The notes beneath the pieces were generated by a model. That model was given only the letters and a program-made list of their open reading frames with translations. It was not told where the DNA came from and ran no database searches. Position numbers and translations under genes: made by a program. Positions 18,414 to 27,440 of a DNA stretch of 64,000 nucleotides are shown in pieces. The DNA comes from Ogataea parapolymorpha DL-1. Lineage: Eukaryota; Ascomycota; Pichiomycetes; Pichiales; Pichiaceae. Location of the stretch: positions 124,001 to 188,000 of the forward strand of contig NC_027860.1 in the NCBI RefSeq assembly GCF_000187245.1, given 5' to 3'. Positions within the stretch are counted from its first letter, which is position 1. Each line of letters opens with the position of its first letter.

Positions 18414-20417
18414 TCAATGTTTTCCGCCAGTTCTCTGCTTTCTGAGCTCATCTCTTTGTGCCTCGACTTCTGGGTCGAACACAATAAACTCGTCCAAAGC
18501 GCAACCTCCAGGCACCATTGGCAGAACAGACACCTTCTTTTCGACGATGACCTCCATCAGAATCGGACCATCGTTGTATTCAATCATCTTCTTCACGCCG
18601 TCAACCATCTCAGACTGGTCCTCAACTCTAAACGACTTCACGCCCATAGCCTCGCCCAGTTTCACAAAATCTGGATTACTCTGGTGGGTGTGTGCGTATC
18701 TGTAGTCGTAGAACAACGATTGCCATTGGGTCACCATTCCCTGCTCCTCGTTATTAAGAACAACGATCTTGACCGGGGCGTTGGCCTGCACGGCCGACGA
18801 AAGCTCGGTAAGAGTCATATTGAACGAAGCGTCACCATCGATGTCGATGACCAAAGAGTCTGGCTTAGCGATTTGAGCACCGATAGCAGCAGGCAATCCA
18901 AATCCCATAGTTCCCAAACCACCGGAGGTGATAAAAGAACGAGGCTTTCTCCAGGTGAAATGTTGAGCGGCCCACATCTGGTGCTGTCCAACACCGGTGG
19001 TGACGACGATGTCACGGCCGGTGGCATGGGCCTGTTTCGAGATCTCTCTCATGAGAGTCTGTGGCTTGATTCTGGAGCCTGGGGTCTCCATCTGGTAGGC
19101 ATATGGGTACTTCTCTTTCCATGCTCTAATCTGGTCAAACCACTCCGGACGAGAGGCCACTGGATGCACTAACTGATTAAATAGCTCAAGGTTCTCGGTC
19201 ACATCGCCCTCGATGGCCTCTGTAGCCTCGACAACCTTGTTGATGTTCTTTGGAGAGATTTCGAAGTGGATGATACCGCCACGGTTTTCCTGGGCAGCCA
19301 GTCTGGCCTCTGGTGCGAATTTGGCCACGTTTCCGGTGACTCTGTCGTCGAATCTTGCTCCCAGAGCGATGATCAGGTCGGCCTTCTGAATAGCGCTGTT
19401 TGCGACGGCGGATCCGTGCATTCCAAGCATGTCGAGAGATTTTTCATCCTCCTGGTCAAATGCTCCCAGGGCTTGGATGGTGGTGGTAACTGGGATCTGG
19501 GCCTTGTCTGCAAGCTCCTTGAGTCTCTTTGGGCCGTTCTCCGAGTTGAGAATGCCTGCACCGACGTAAAGAATAGGTTTTTTGGCCTTGTTGACCAGAG
19601 CGGCAGCGCGCTGAATACATTGGGTGGTGAACTCGGTAGCAGCAGCATGTGTGATCTTGTTCAGTGTGTTGGAAGGAAGCGTCGAACTGACTGGAATGGC
19701 TTCCTTCAAAATGGCTGCCGTCACGTCTTTTGGCAGGTCCACGAGCACAGGGCCCGGACGACCGCTGGTGGCGATCTCGAACGCCTCATTGATACGTCTT
19801 GGCAGCTCCGCAACGTTCTTCACCATAACGTTCCATTTGGTGCAGGATCTCGAGATACCGACAACGTCGGCCTCCTGGAAAGCGTCGGTTCCAATAGCGG
19901 AGGTAGGCACCTGGCCAGTAAACACCACCATCGGCACACCGTCTGCTAGAGCATCTGCCATAGGGGTGATGACATTGGTGGCACCGGGACCAGAGGTCAC
20001 CAAGACAACACCAGGTTTCCCCACGGCTCTGGCGTAACCCTCGGCCATGTGTCCTGCACCTTGTTCGTGGCGCGGAAGAACAAAGTTGAACTTATCAGAG
20101 TTGTAGATGGCATCGTACACTGGCAAAATGGCACCTCCTGGATACCCGAAAACGGTGTCGACGTTGTGTCTCTGCATCATCTCGTGGAAGATCTGACCAC
20201 CTGTGAGCCCAATAAAGGAGTCGTCCATCTGAGGAGCGGACGAGAGGGGCGAAGGGCCTTTTCGATCAGAGGTATTGAAAGCAGGAGCAGGGGTAGGCCG
20301 TGAATCCACAAACACGGACGCAGACGAGGACTTGCATCGCACAGCACGGACTGTGCGGGCTCCTCTGAGCGCAATCATGCGCATCGCGGGTGTGTTTTTA
20401 CAAGAAGTTCTTAACAT
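18414..20417 (-). CDS. ILV2: acetolactate synthase catalytic subunit
   Basis: Mitochondrial ThDP- and FAD-dependent enzyme that starts valine, leucine and isoleucine synthesis. The protein has 667 residues. An Arg/Ser-rich presequence of about 60 residues precedes the core. The catalytic Glu lies in LPRHEQGAGHMAEGYAR, the ThDP magnesium-binding GDG...NN motif spans IDGDASFNMTLTEL to VLNNEEQGMVTQW, and the FAD region is present. Codon use is strongly biased (GGT/GTC/AAG-rich), as expected for an abundant enzyme. The 171-bp gap to the divergent lipase gene carries a Leu3-like site and a Gcn4-like site. A 261-codon antisense frame across this gene is a shadow. Confidence 0.97.
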   Translation of the reverse strand: MLRTSCKNTPAMRMIALRGARTVRAVRCKSSSASVFVDSRPTPAPAFNTSDRKGPSPLSSAPQMDDSFIGLTGGQIFHEMMQRHNVDTVFGYPGGAILPVYDAIYNSDKFNFVLPRHEQGAGHMAEGYARAVGKPGVVLVTSGPGATNVITPMADALADGVPMVVFTGQVPTSAIGTDAFQEADVVGISRSCTKWNVMVKNVAELPRRINEAFEIATSGRPGPVLVDLPKDVTAAILKEAIPVSSTLPSNTLNKITHAAATEFTTQCIQRAAALVNKAKKPILYVGAGILNSENGPKRLKELADKAQIPVTTTIQALGAFDQEDEKSLDMLGMHGSAVANSAIQKADLIIALGARFDDRVTGNVAKFAPEARLAAQENRGGIIHFEISPKNINKVVEATEAIEGDVTENLELFNQLVHPVASRPEWFDQIRAWKEKYPYAYQMETPGSRIKPQTLMREISKQAHATGRDIVVTTGVGQHQMWAAQHFTWRKPRSFITSGGLGTMGFGLPAAIGAQIAKPDSLVIDIDGDASFNMTLTELSSAVQANAPVKIVVLNNEEQGMVTQWQSLFYDYRYAHTHQSNPDFVKLGEAMGVKSFRVEDQSEMVDGVKKMIEYNDGPILMEVIVEKKVSVLPMVPGGCALDEFIVFDPEVEAQRDELRKQRTGGKH

Positions 20418-20471
20418 GTCTGAGAGAAGCTTTGTAAATTCGTGCTCAAAATATTTAATTCTTTCCCCGGG

Positions 20472-20478
20472 TTAGTCA
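20472..20478. promoter_or_regulatory. Gcn4-like bZIP site upstream of ILV2
   Basis: TTAGTCA (TGACTAA on the other strand) is a one-base variant of the Gcn4 consensus TGASTCA, 55 bp upstream of the ILV2 ATG. General amino-acid control of ILV genes is known in yeasts. The site is a motif match only. Confidence 0.35.
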
Positions 20479-20506
20479 TTTTGAAAATTTTTTTGTATGC
20501 ATCGGG

Positions 20507-20516
20507 CCGGTAGCGG
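20507..20516. promoter_or_regulatory. Leu3-like site in ILV2 promoter
   Basis: CCGGTAGCGG differs by one base from the Leu3 consensus CCGGNNCCGG and lies 90 bp upstream of ILV2, a known class of Leu3 target. The divergent lipase gene starts 72 bp away on the other side. Motif match only. Confidence 0.4.
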
Positions 20517-20588
20517 TGTGTGGCGGTGCGCTCTAATCAGTTTGACATTTTTGCGCATTTCGTGTGGCCGTGCACTTTTCCTACAATT

Positions 20589-22745
20589 ATGCTCGATTCT
20601 CTTCTGTTCCGCAGTCACCAATCTGTGCGAATCGGTGAGGTCAATCGCTTCATTGTCAGGTACTGCCCTGAGGGCAAGGACCGGCCCCCCGCGCTCTTCG
20701 CCAAAATCAAGAATGTCGAGATGCTTCCCTTGCGTGCCGCCTACCTCACAGGTCCCTATATTTTATATTGCGACATTAGACCACAAGAATATTCTCACCA
20801 TCGCCAGTGTTTCATCACGGCGGATCAGCCAGTTTACGACCCGAACTTGTCTGCCGGACAGAGTCTAACCGCCGAATTGTCGCTGCATACCATAAAGGAC
20901 GAATACGTGTGGATTATAGATGTGATCAGCCAGATGATCTTCAGCACGAGCTCTGAGGTCCATTTCGAGCTAATGATTGGTCTTGACCGCGATAAGCTAC
21001 ACAGACACAACTTTGGAGACACATTTGGCAAGTTCTCGCCGCAACTGGAGGTCGAACACATCATTACAGAACAGTTATGGAATAAAAACACATCGCAGCC
21101 AAATGTGCACCTGGTGATTCTCACACATGGTCTCCACTCGAACGTCTCCGCAGACATGTTCTACTTGAAGGAACAGATTGAGAAAGAGGCCGAGAAAACG
21201 GGAGAAAAGGTTATAATCAGAGGCTACACGCGCAACGTGTGCAAAACAGAACGAGGTGTTAAGTATTTGGGAAGACGGCTGGCCGAGTATTTAGTCCATG
21301 AGGTTGCGCCAACGGCAGACATTGCCAGGATCTCATTTATTGGGCACTCGTTGGGCGGCCTTGTCCAGACATTTGCCATAGCATACATCGACCATAATTA
21401 TCCGGAGTTTTTCCAAAAGATACAACCTGAGAATTTCATTTCGCTCGCGTCCCCGTTTCTTGGCATCTCTAACGAAAATCCGGCATATGTGAAAATGGCA
21501 CTAAGTTTTGGGATCGTTGGGAAAACAGGTCAGGACCTGGGATTGCAAGGTTTAAACCCCCTTTTGATGTTACTTCCTTCCGAATCCACACGGAGAATAC
21601 TTCGTCGCTTCAAGCGTCGTACGCTTTACGCAAACGCAATCCATGATGGAATCGTACCGCTACGAACCTCTGCTTTGCTTTATCTGGATTGGAAGGGTTT
21701 ATCCAAAGTGTACGAAACGCAATCTGGGTCCACCAAAGATTATAGCACAGGCAACTCAGAAGTTGGAGAAATTCCAGACAATGTTGAGCAGCAGGATCGC
21801 GATGTGATGAGCTCTGTAAAAGCCAAGCTGCTGTCGCCAATTCAGACACTGATTTCGCTGTGCGCACCCAGTTCGCAACATCAACAGAAAGCTAAACGAT
21901 ACCAGCGGTATCAAACGAGCGACTCTTCCGTGCCGAACGATTCGGTCCACGATGATTTGGAGCAGTTTTATCCACTCCCGAAATCCTCAGTGATTGAAAG
22001 CATTAAAAAAGTGCTGCTTCCCCCTTTGCCCCCACTGAAATACCTCACCGACCCCAATTCGCGTCCAAACGTTATAATACACGACAAAGTATACACTCCA
22101 GACGTCATTCCTCGTACTCCTTTACGGACTACAAGCGTGTTGCAGACTCTAGATCCTTTGAAGCGCCAGCGAGTGATAGAAGAGAAGATTGCAAGAAGAT
22201 GGCACAACGGCATGACCTGGCGCAAAGTGCTGGTGAATCTGGAACCAGACGCTCATAATAACATTGTTGTCCGCAGACGTTTTGCGAACGCATATGGTTG
22301 GCAAGTGATTGACCATCTGGTGGAAAACCATTTTTCCTCGGCTTGCGTTGCTGGTGAGGATCTTTACAAGTATAAATGGGACCCTAGTCCTCAAGTGGAC
22401 GACGATCAAGAGGATGAGGACGAAAAGCTAGATAACATACTGACTAAGCAGCACGATCGGGCTGCTAAAGAATACTCGAAGCCTACTTTGAACATGAAAA
22501 ATGTTTCCGGAATCATTTCGAGGGAGCGATCCAAGATGTTGCAGGACGACAGTGCTACCGATCTGCTGGAGTCACGGGACTGGATCAACGACGCGGATTC
22601 TATCATATATGATGGACCAACGGGAATGATCAATGCAGTGAGCGAGAGTGTAAATGGCAAGATGGAGTCTTTCAAAACTTATTTCCATGGTGAAAACACA
22701 GTGGGAGCAGACCAGATTGTCAATATATCTGGTCCTTATTTATGA
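20589..22745 (+). CDS. ROG1-like putative lipase / serine esterase
   Basis: Protein of 718 residues in the DUF676 alpha/beta-hydrolase family, which includes yeast ROG1, YDR444W and YDL109C. The N-terminal segment IGEVNRFIVRYCPEG is a family hallmark. The hydrolase core has an oxyanion region LVILTHGLHSN and the nucleophile elbow GHS254LGG. An HDGIVPLRTSALLYLDW segment supplies the likely catalytic Asp/His neighbourhood. The C-terminal third is charged and lower in complexity (DDDQEDEDEKLD). Family members act on monoacylglycerols or phospholipids; the substrate here is not known. ATG 20589 is used; the frame above it lacks another ATG. Confidence 0.83.
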   Translation: MLDSLLFRSHQSVRIGEVNRFIVRYCPEGKDRPPALFAKIKNVEMLPLRAAYLTGPYILYCDIRPQEYSHHRQCFITADQPVYDPNLSAGQSLTAELSLHTIKDEYVWIIDVISQMIFSTSSEVHFELMIGLDRDKLHRHNFGDTFGKFSPQLEVEHIITEQLWNKNTSQPNVHLVILTHGLHSNVSADMFYLKEQIEKEAEKTGEKVIIRGYTRNVCKTERGVKYLGRRLAEYLVHEVAPTADIARISFIGHSLGGLVQTFAIAYIDHNYPEFFQKIQPENFISLASPFLGISNENPAYVKMALSFGIVGKTGQDLGLQGLNPLLMLLPSESTRRILRRFKRRTLYANAIHDGIVPLRTSALLYLDWKGLSKVYETQSGSTKDYSTGNSEVGEIPDNVEQQDRDVMSSVKAKLLSPIQTLISLCAPSSQHQQKAKRYQRYQTSDSSVPNDSVHDDLEQFYPLPKSSVIESIKKVLLPPLPPLKYLTDPNSRPNVIIHDKVYTPDVIPRTPLRTTSVLQTLDPLKRQRVIEEKIARRWHNGMTWRKVLVNLEPDAHNNIVVRRRFANAYGWQVIDHLVENHFSSACVAGEDLYKYKWDPSPQVDDDQEDEDEKLDNILTKQHDRAAKEYSKPTLNMKNVSGIISRERSKMLQDDSATDLLESRDWINDADSIIYDGPTGMINAVSESVNGKMESFKTYFHGENTVGADQIVNISGPYL

Positions 22746-23523
22746 TGCATTGATGAATAGGTTATATAATAGACGGATAATATTAGGTGTCCTATATTAC
22801 AAAAGCATTTAAGACAAATTTGAGCCAACTTCGGCAGCCAATATTTGGGTGATGCAACCTAATTGAAAAAATAAAAACCTGGCATTTTTAAAGCTACCAA
22901 GTTTTAGAGTCAAAATTTTGAGGCTCGTGAATTTATAGTAGCAATCAAGTTTACGCAGCAGCGGGTGAAGTCGGCTAGTATGAGCTAATTAAAAGACTTA
23001 TTGACATGCAATAATATCTTTTTTTGGGGATACTCTGAGGTTTGAATTTACTGGGCACGGGGTGTCAATTTTGATGAACCTTGCTTCCATTGCCATGCAA
23101 GTGTAGAAAATGATTATTCGTCATTATTGTGAAATGGAACTCGCTTTTCGTTCTTTGCGCCAGCAGTATTGATGTTACACACAGAAGGAACGACAAGGTG
23201 TTGTGGATCTTTATCGTTGGCAAGGATAACAGGTAACTAAGTACAGTGAGGATTACCGGACTCTCTTGATCTGTAGAATGAATTAAAGTGCTCTTTATTA
23301 GGTTGAACTAGGAAGGACCAGAAAAACCGCACAGCATAATAGCGTACTGAAGCCATTACAATTAGTTGCTCAGCTTGCAGGTATCCTATTGAGCATAACT
23401 TGAGGCTTTGAATCTCTGCAAAAAGCCAGTGATTCATACAATTATGCAAGACCTCTAGCAGTTTTACCAATCTTCTTTCTGGTGCACCTATAAAAAGTTC
23501 TTTGCGAAGACACATTGTGGTGA

Positions 23524-23531
23524 TGACGTCA
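23524..23531. promoter_or_regulatory. perfect CRE/ATF palindrome
   Basis: TGACGTCA, the CREB/ATF-type bZIP consensus. It lies about 0.8 kb upstream of the HAD gene, with related sites TGACGCATCA at 23753 and TTACGTCA at 24262. Sko1, Aca1 or Hac1 type factors are candidate binders by motif only. Confidence 0.4.
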
Positions 23532-24261
23532 GAATAGCAGAGAATTTGTACCGAAGTAGCGAATACACCAGCATCTGACAGGACGATCTAAGTCACACAA
23601 AATGATTGAACAACTGAGCTGGTTATATCAAGGATGTGGCTGATGGGGTTACAAGATACATTGCTATTTTTCTTTCGCTGCTTCTCCGACATAAAGAGCT
23701 GCTTCATCGGGAAGTAGATTTAAGTTTCGGTAGGGAGGTTTAAAAACCGACGTGACGCATCAGGACCGCAACTCGAAGGACCCCAACCTAACATCAGTCC
23801 GACTGAACAGATCGCGATGAGATCAAGGCCGTTGACTTTTGTACAAGTTATTTAATTCGAATTAGACCAGTCAGTGTTAAACACACTTGCTCGGTAACAT
23901 TTAGGTAATTTTTTGATAAGGAGGACAATTAAAACTACAATTTATTTATTGCAGCATAACAATCAGATTAAATTTCTTAAGCGAGTCACAAGTGTAGCAC
24001 AAGATGCACAAACGAGGTGCGCTTCATGGTCGCAGTAGGGCAAAACTCAACGATGGAGCAGATTCAATGTATGATAACCTAAATCCGTCGAGAATGTTCC
24101 GGACCTTGCTATTATCAACTTCCTAATTTGCACGTTCAAACATCTGCTTACGCCACTCGCCCGTGTAATTGTCCTTAGAATGTGCCGGAAAATATTGCAC
24201 TGGGTTTTCAGAGCACAAAGCACCCAGTTGAAGGTCGTGCGCAACACAAAGAAGTAATGTG

Positions 24262-24269
24262 TTACGTCA
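24262..24269. promoter_or_regulatory. CRE-like bZIP site
   Basis: TTACGTCA (TGACGTAA) lies 34 bp upstream of the TATA box of the HAD gene. The sequence matches ATF/CREB or UPR-type bZIP sites. Motif match only. Confidence 0.35.
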
Positions 24270-24295
24270 TTGACCCTCTGTCATGTTACGGCCAA

Positions 24296-24303
24296 TATAT
24301 AAA
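24296..24303 (+). promoter_or_regulatory. TATA box of the HAD gene
   Basis: TATATAAA sits 33 bp upstream of the ATG at 24337 but downstream of an in-frame ATG at 24283. Transcription from this TATA would exclude the upper ATG, which is why the lower start is chosen. Confidence 0.55.
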
Positions 24304-24336
24304 GTCTCCAATTACCAGTTATACGACATTAATATA

Positions 24337-26058
24337 ATGGAATCGCAAAATTTGAATATACAGAACGCCCCTACGAACGCAGAAACTGCCAAGACTGCCA
24401 ATACCGCTAGTCCCTCTGTCCAGTCGTATCTGAATAACGACGGAATTGACAGCATGACGCCTGCGGCACGTAAAAAAAGGGTCTCCTCACTCTCTTTGTC
24501 AGATCAGTGGGCAGGGTCGATGAGGTCGCCCTCTCTTGCCGCTCTATCAAAATTGAGTAATGGCAACAGCAATGTGAGTCTCAAGAAGACAGGCTCGAAG
24601 GTGAGCTTGGGCAAATCGCACTCCCGTCTGTCGATGTTGTCTTTGGGCTCTGACGGACACCCGGTCCGGTATAAGACCCACATTGTGGACCATTTTCGTG
24701 TTGCGTCGTATGCGTTTGCATTTGATATTGACGGTGTCATCGTGAAAGGCCCTGAGACCATCCCATATGCGAGAGAGGCCATAAAGATGTTGAACGGTGA
24801 GAACAAATACAATATCAAAGTTCCTTACATTTTTGTCACCAATGGTGGAGGTAGACCAGAGAGTGAGCGTGCTAAGGAATTGAGCGAGAGATTGGGAGTT
24901 GAGATCACCGAGGACCAGATCATTCAAGGTCACACACCAATGAAGGACCTTGTTGCCGTTTACAACAACGTGCTTGTTGTTGGTGGTGTTGGTGACAAGT
25001 GTCGTAAAGTTGCTGAGGGATATGGTTTCAAGAACGTGTACATCCCATTGGATGTGATGTACTGGAACCCAAGTGTGACCCCCTACTACACATTGACCGA
25101 AGAGGACAAGAAAGTGTGCAAGAAAGATGTCGATTTTTCGAAAACCAAAATTGATGCAATCTTGGTCTTTGCAGACTCCAGAAATTGGGCCGCTGACCAG
25201 CAGATCATCCTGGAGCTTTTGATGTCCAAGAATGGAGTCATGGGAACTGTCAGCGAGACATTTGAGGAGGGACCTCCAATTTACTTTGCCCACTCAGACT
25301 TTATTTGGGCAACCAATTATAAGCTTTCCCGGTATGGTATGGGTGCCTTGCAAGTTTCCATTGCCGCTCTCTATAGAGAACATACCGGAAAGGAGCTCAA
25401 GGTCACCAGATTCGGCAAACCTCAGCGTGGCACTTTCAAATTTGCAGAAAAGGTTTTGAAAAACTGGAGACAAGACGTGTTAGAAGAGCATGTCGAAGAG
25501 ATCACCTCTGCCGTTGCTTCCGAGTATTCAGGAGAGGATGGCGAGGAAGAAGAAGAGGAAGCTCTCAGCTTCAAAACGCCTGCTCAGAAAGCGGACGAAA
25601 AGAAGAAGGAAGAAAAGGATAAGGACGGAAAGCAGAAACCAGAACCTAAGAGGGGGGTTTTCAACGAGACAGACTCTGAAGATTCCGATGATGAAGATGA
25701 AGGATTGACTATTCAGAAATTATCGCAACTGACTCTGGATCTGCCACCAGCATCGACTGTGTACTTCGTTGGTGACACTCCCGAGTCTGATATCCGTTTC
25801 GCAAACTCTCACGACGAATCATGGCACTCCATCTTGGTTAAGACGGGCGTTTACCAGGAGGGAACAGTCCCTAAATACAAGCCAAAGTACACGTGTGATA
25901 ATGTTTTGGAGGCTGTGAAGTATGCTATCGAGAGAGAGCATCAACTTGAATTGGAAGAATGGAACGCTGGCGCTCAAGATCCTCCAGAAAACCCAGATAC
26001 GGTTCAACCAACCCAGGACGCCCTCCTTGTCGAAAGAGAGGTCATAAGAGAGAAATAA
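24337..26058 (+). CDS. CECR5-like HAD-family hydrolase with acidic insertion
   Basis: Protein of 573 residues. Residues 1-115 are Ser/Thr/Lys-rich and probably disordered. The HAD class IIA core starts with D130-x-D132-G in AFDIDGVIVKGPETIPYA. It continues through FVTNGGGRPESERAKELSE (motif II region), a GKPQRGTF lysine loop and GDTPESD around D480. This is the CECR5/YKR070W family, often mitochondrial and of unclear substrate. Between the lysine loop and the last motif there is an insertion of about 80 very acidic and Lys-rich residues, much longer than in YKR070W. An alternative ATG at 24283 would add 18 residues. Codon use in the core is strongly biased, suggesting high expression. Confidence 0.82.
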   Translation: MESQNLNIQNAPTNAETAKTANTASPSVQSYLNNDGIDSMTPAARKKRVSSLSLSDQWAGSMRSPSLAALSKLSNGNSNVSLKKTGSKVSLGKSHSRLSMLSLGSDGHPVRYKTHIVDHFRVASYAFAFDIDGVIVKGPETIPYAREAIKMLNGENKYNIKVPYIFVTNGGGRPESERAKELSERLGVEITEDQIIQGHTPMKDLVAVYNNVLVVGGVGDKCRKVAEGYGFKNVYIPLDVMYWNPSVTPYYTLTEEDKKVCKKDVDFSKTKIDAILVFADSRNWAADQQIILELLMSKNGVMGTVSETFEEGPPIYFAHSDFIWATNYKLSRYGMGALQVSIAALYREHTGKELKVTRFGKPQRGTFKFAEKVLKNWRQDVLEEHVEEITSAVASEYSGEDGEEEEEEALSFKTPAQKADEKKKEEKDKDGKQKPEPKRGVFNETDSEDSDDEDEGLTIQKLSQLTLDLPPASTVYFVGDTPESDIRFANSHDESWHSILVKTGVYQEGTVPKYKPKYTCDNVLEAVKYAIEREHQLELEEWNAGAQDPPENPDTVQPTQDALLVEREVIREK

Positions 26059-26198
26059 GTAGTTACCTAGTGAGTAATATACTCGCAACTTTATATTAGT
26101 ATTATGATTCATATGTCGATGGGACGATACCTGTTCCCTTTGGAAACTAGCTGGACCCAAGCCATATATGCACGAGTTGTAGAAGTGACTACGAATAA

Positions 26199-26272
26199 GC
26201 TCTCGTGGCCCAGTCGGTTAAGGCGTCAGTCTCATAATCTGAAGATCGCGTGTTCGATTCTCGCCGAGAGCA
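26199..26272 (+). tRNA. elongator tRNA-Met (CAT)
   Basis: A 74-nt cloverleaf with a perfect 7-bp acceptor stem (GCTCTCG / CGAGAGC) and discriminator A. The D-arm contains CAGTCGGTTAAGG and the anticodon loop is CTCATAA with anticodon CAT. The anticodon arm GTCAGTCTCATAATCTGAAG is identical to that of yeast elongator tRNA-Met. The T-loop is TTCGATT, with one T-T mismatch in its stem. There is no intron. A T8 run follows one base after the tRNA. Confidence 0.95.
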
Positions 26273-26273
26273 C

Positions 26274-26281
26274 TTTTTTTT
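26274..26281 (+). terminator. Pol III terminator of tRNA-Met
   Basis: Run of eight T residues starting two bases after the tRNA 3' end, the standard RNA polymerase III stop signal. Confidence 0.85.
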
Positions 26282-26984
26282 GCATTTGAATGCAAGTTGA
26301 ATAGTTTACATTCTTATCGAAATGCGGGAAAAAAATAGAATACTACTGCTATTGTGAAAAAGCTGAAAATCTATTATTTTCTAGGCCAGCGAATAGGCAT
26401 GACATGCGCTGGATTAGATTGTTGGCGACTAGGCCTTGAATTCGCTCAAACTTAAAAGCAATGCGAACGGAAGCAATCTCATAAAAACCAGAATTTCTTT
26501 TTCTTGTAGTGTCACAATGTATTCTTATACTTGAGAGGTCTCGAGCTTTAAAAAGGAAGCCCGAATTTTGTTTTCACTAAAATAGGTCAATAAGTGCGCT
26601 CGTCAAAACTTTATCGACGCTGGACGCACTTGTGCCCAGATTAGGATTTTCGCCTAAGGCGGACTTCTACATTTGACACCAGACCGTGTAGCCTCCAAAG
26701 GATTTGCATTGTCAAGAAGATCATCCAATAGGGAAATTGAACGTAAATCCCAACAATGTTGCAGTGGCGACTTGGATATGACAGAAACCGCGGAAAATAC
26801 TCGGTAACAGAGATGCGAACAGGGACCTGAATGCTAACCGACAATTGTAAATGTTCATGCGTGTCCTAAAAATAATATGCATGATGAGCCCAGACAATAA
26901 AAAGGGCATCAAATGTGAATAGGCGCAAATCGTTCTTTAAAGGGTATAATCAAAGATGCAGCCATGTCACAAGTTTGTAACCAG

Positions 26985-27005
26985 AGGGGCGGTGATCCCC
27001 CCCCT
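26985..27005. promoter_or_regulatory. AGGGG / C8T stress-element-like inverted pair
   Basis: AGGGG at 26985-26989 faces a run of eight C followed by T (26997-27005), so STRE cores (AGGGG/CCCCT) lie in inverted orientation about 11 bp apart. Msn2-, Mig1- or Adr1/Mxr1-type zinc fingers bind such G/C runs in yeasts. Motif match only. Confidence 0.35.
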
Positions 27006-27357
27006 TTACGTAATATTATAACTCATGCACCCTAATAAAAAACAGTGTGTTTTCGGGCCATACGAACAAACACAACAGATGATTCTGCTACTGCACGCCG
27101 TATCTGCATGAGAAGTCGGAGAAATTATTTACACACCCTTCGAATACGGCATCACCAGCTCGTTAAGGCGTGCTGATGGTGCGAGTATAAACTCAAAGCA
27201 ATTAGTTGGCTATCTTGCATAAAAATACCTCGGGGAACCACACGATGAACATTGCTTGTCTCCGGTTGAAAATCAATGCCATTGCACCTATGTGAAGCAA
27301 TCCGGGCGGAAATTCGACTTGTATGTGTGCCAAGTTGCGGTGCTAAGAAGTTTGTTT

Positions 27358-27440
27358 ATTTGCGTTTTTTTTGTCGCAAATTCAAAATATTCGACCGGCA
27401 AAACAATTGCCGATTGATACTCCTGCATCTTTGCGCAAAG
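27358..27440. repeat. TTTGCG / CGCAAA inverted-motif cluster
   Basis: ATTTGCG (27358-27364) and CGCAAAT (27375-27381) form a 7-bp inverted repeat with a 10-nt spacer. A perfect 12-bp palindrome CTTTGCGCAAAG follows at 27429-27440. The hexamer therefore occurs four times in 83 bp, about 330-410 bp upstream of the Zn2Cys6 gene, suggesting a dimeric transcription factor site. Confidence 0.45.

Larger units (their letters stand above)
22746..24336. other. 1.59-kb gene-poor stretch upstream of the HAD gene
   Basis: No conserved coding frame, tRNA or transposon remnant was found on either strand. It holds a perfect CRE palindrome TGACGTCA (23524), TGACGCATCA (23753), TTACGTCA (24262), a 12-bp palindrome TAATTCGAATTA (23853-23864), a 7-bp inverted repeat ACTGGGT/ACCCAGT (24199-24228), GGTTT-AA-AAACC near 23739, and a TATA box at 24296. 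It most likely serves as the promoter of the HAD gene and may hold an unrecognised ncRNA. Confidence 0.6.

Noticed and set aside
18387..19172. 261-codon plus-strand frame opposite ILV2
   Set aside because: It lies fully antisense to a strongly conserved, codon-biased enzyme gene and has no recognisable motif; it is a composition shadow.
23237..23515. 92-codon minus-strand frame in the 1.6-kb gap
   Set aside because: The codon pattern looks random and there is no motif or plausible regulatory context; not reported as a gene.
23519..23577. Possible C/D box snoRNA (GTGATGA ... CTGA)
   Set aside because: The flanks do not form the terminal stem, and no C'/D' pair or guide was seen. The C box overlaps the perfect CRE palindrome.
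24047..24247. 66-codon minus-strand frame in the 1.6-kb gap
   Set aside because: No family resemblance; it overlaps inverted repeats in the likely promoter of the HAD gene.
24283..24336. Upstream ATG of the HAD gene
   Set aside because: The TATA box lies between the two ATGs, so the lower ATG is the likelier start; kept only as an alternative.
24547..25293. 248-codon minus-strand frame opposite the HAD gene
   Set aside because: Antisense to a conserved core with strong codon bias; no family resemblance.
27145..27190. tRNA-like fragment with CTCGTTAAGG and a CACCAGC/GCTG hairpin
   Set aside because: No acceptor stem, T-loop or terminator; at best a relic, not supportable.
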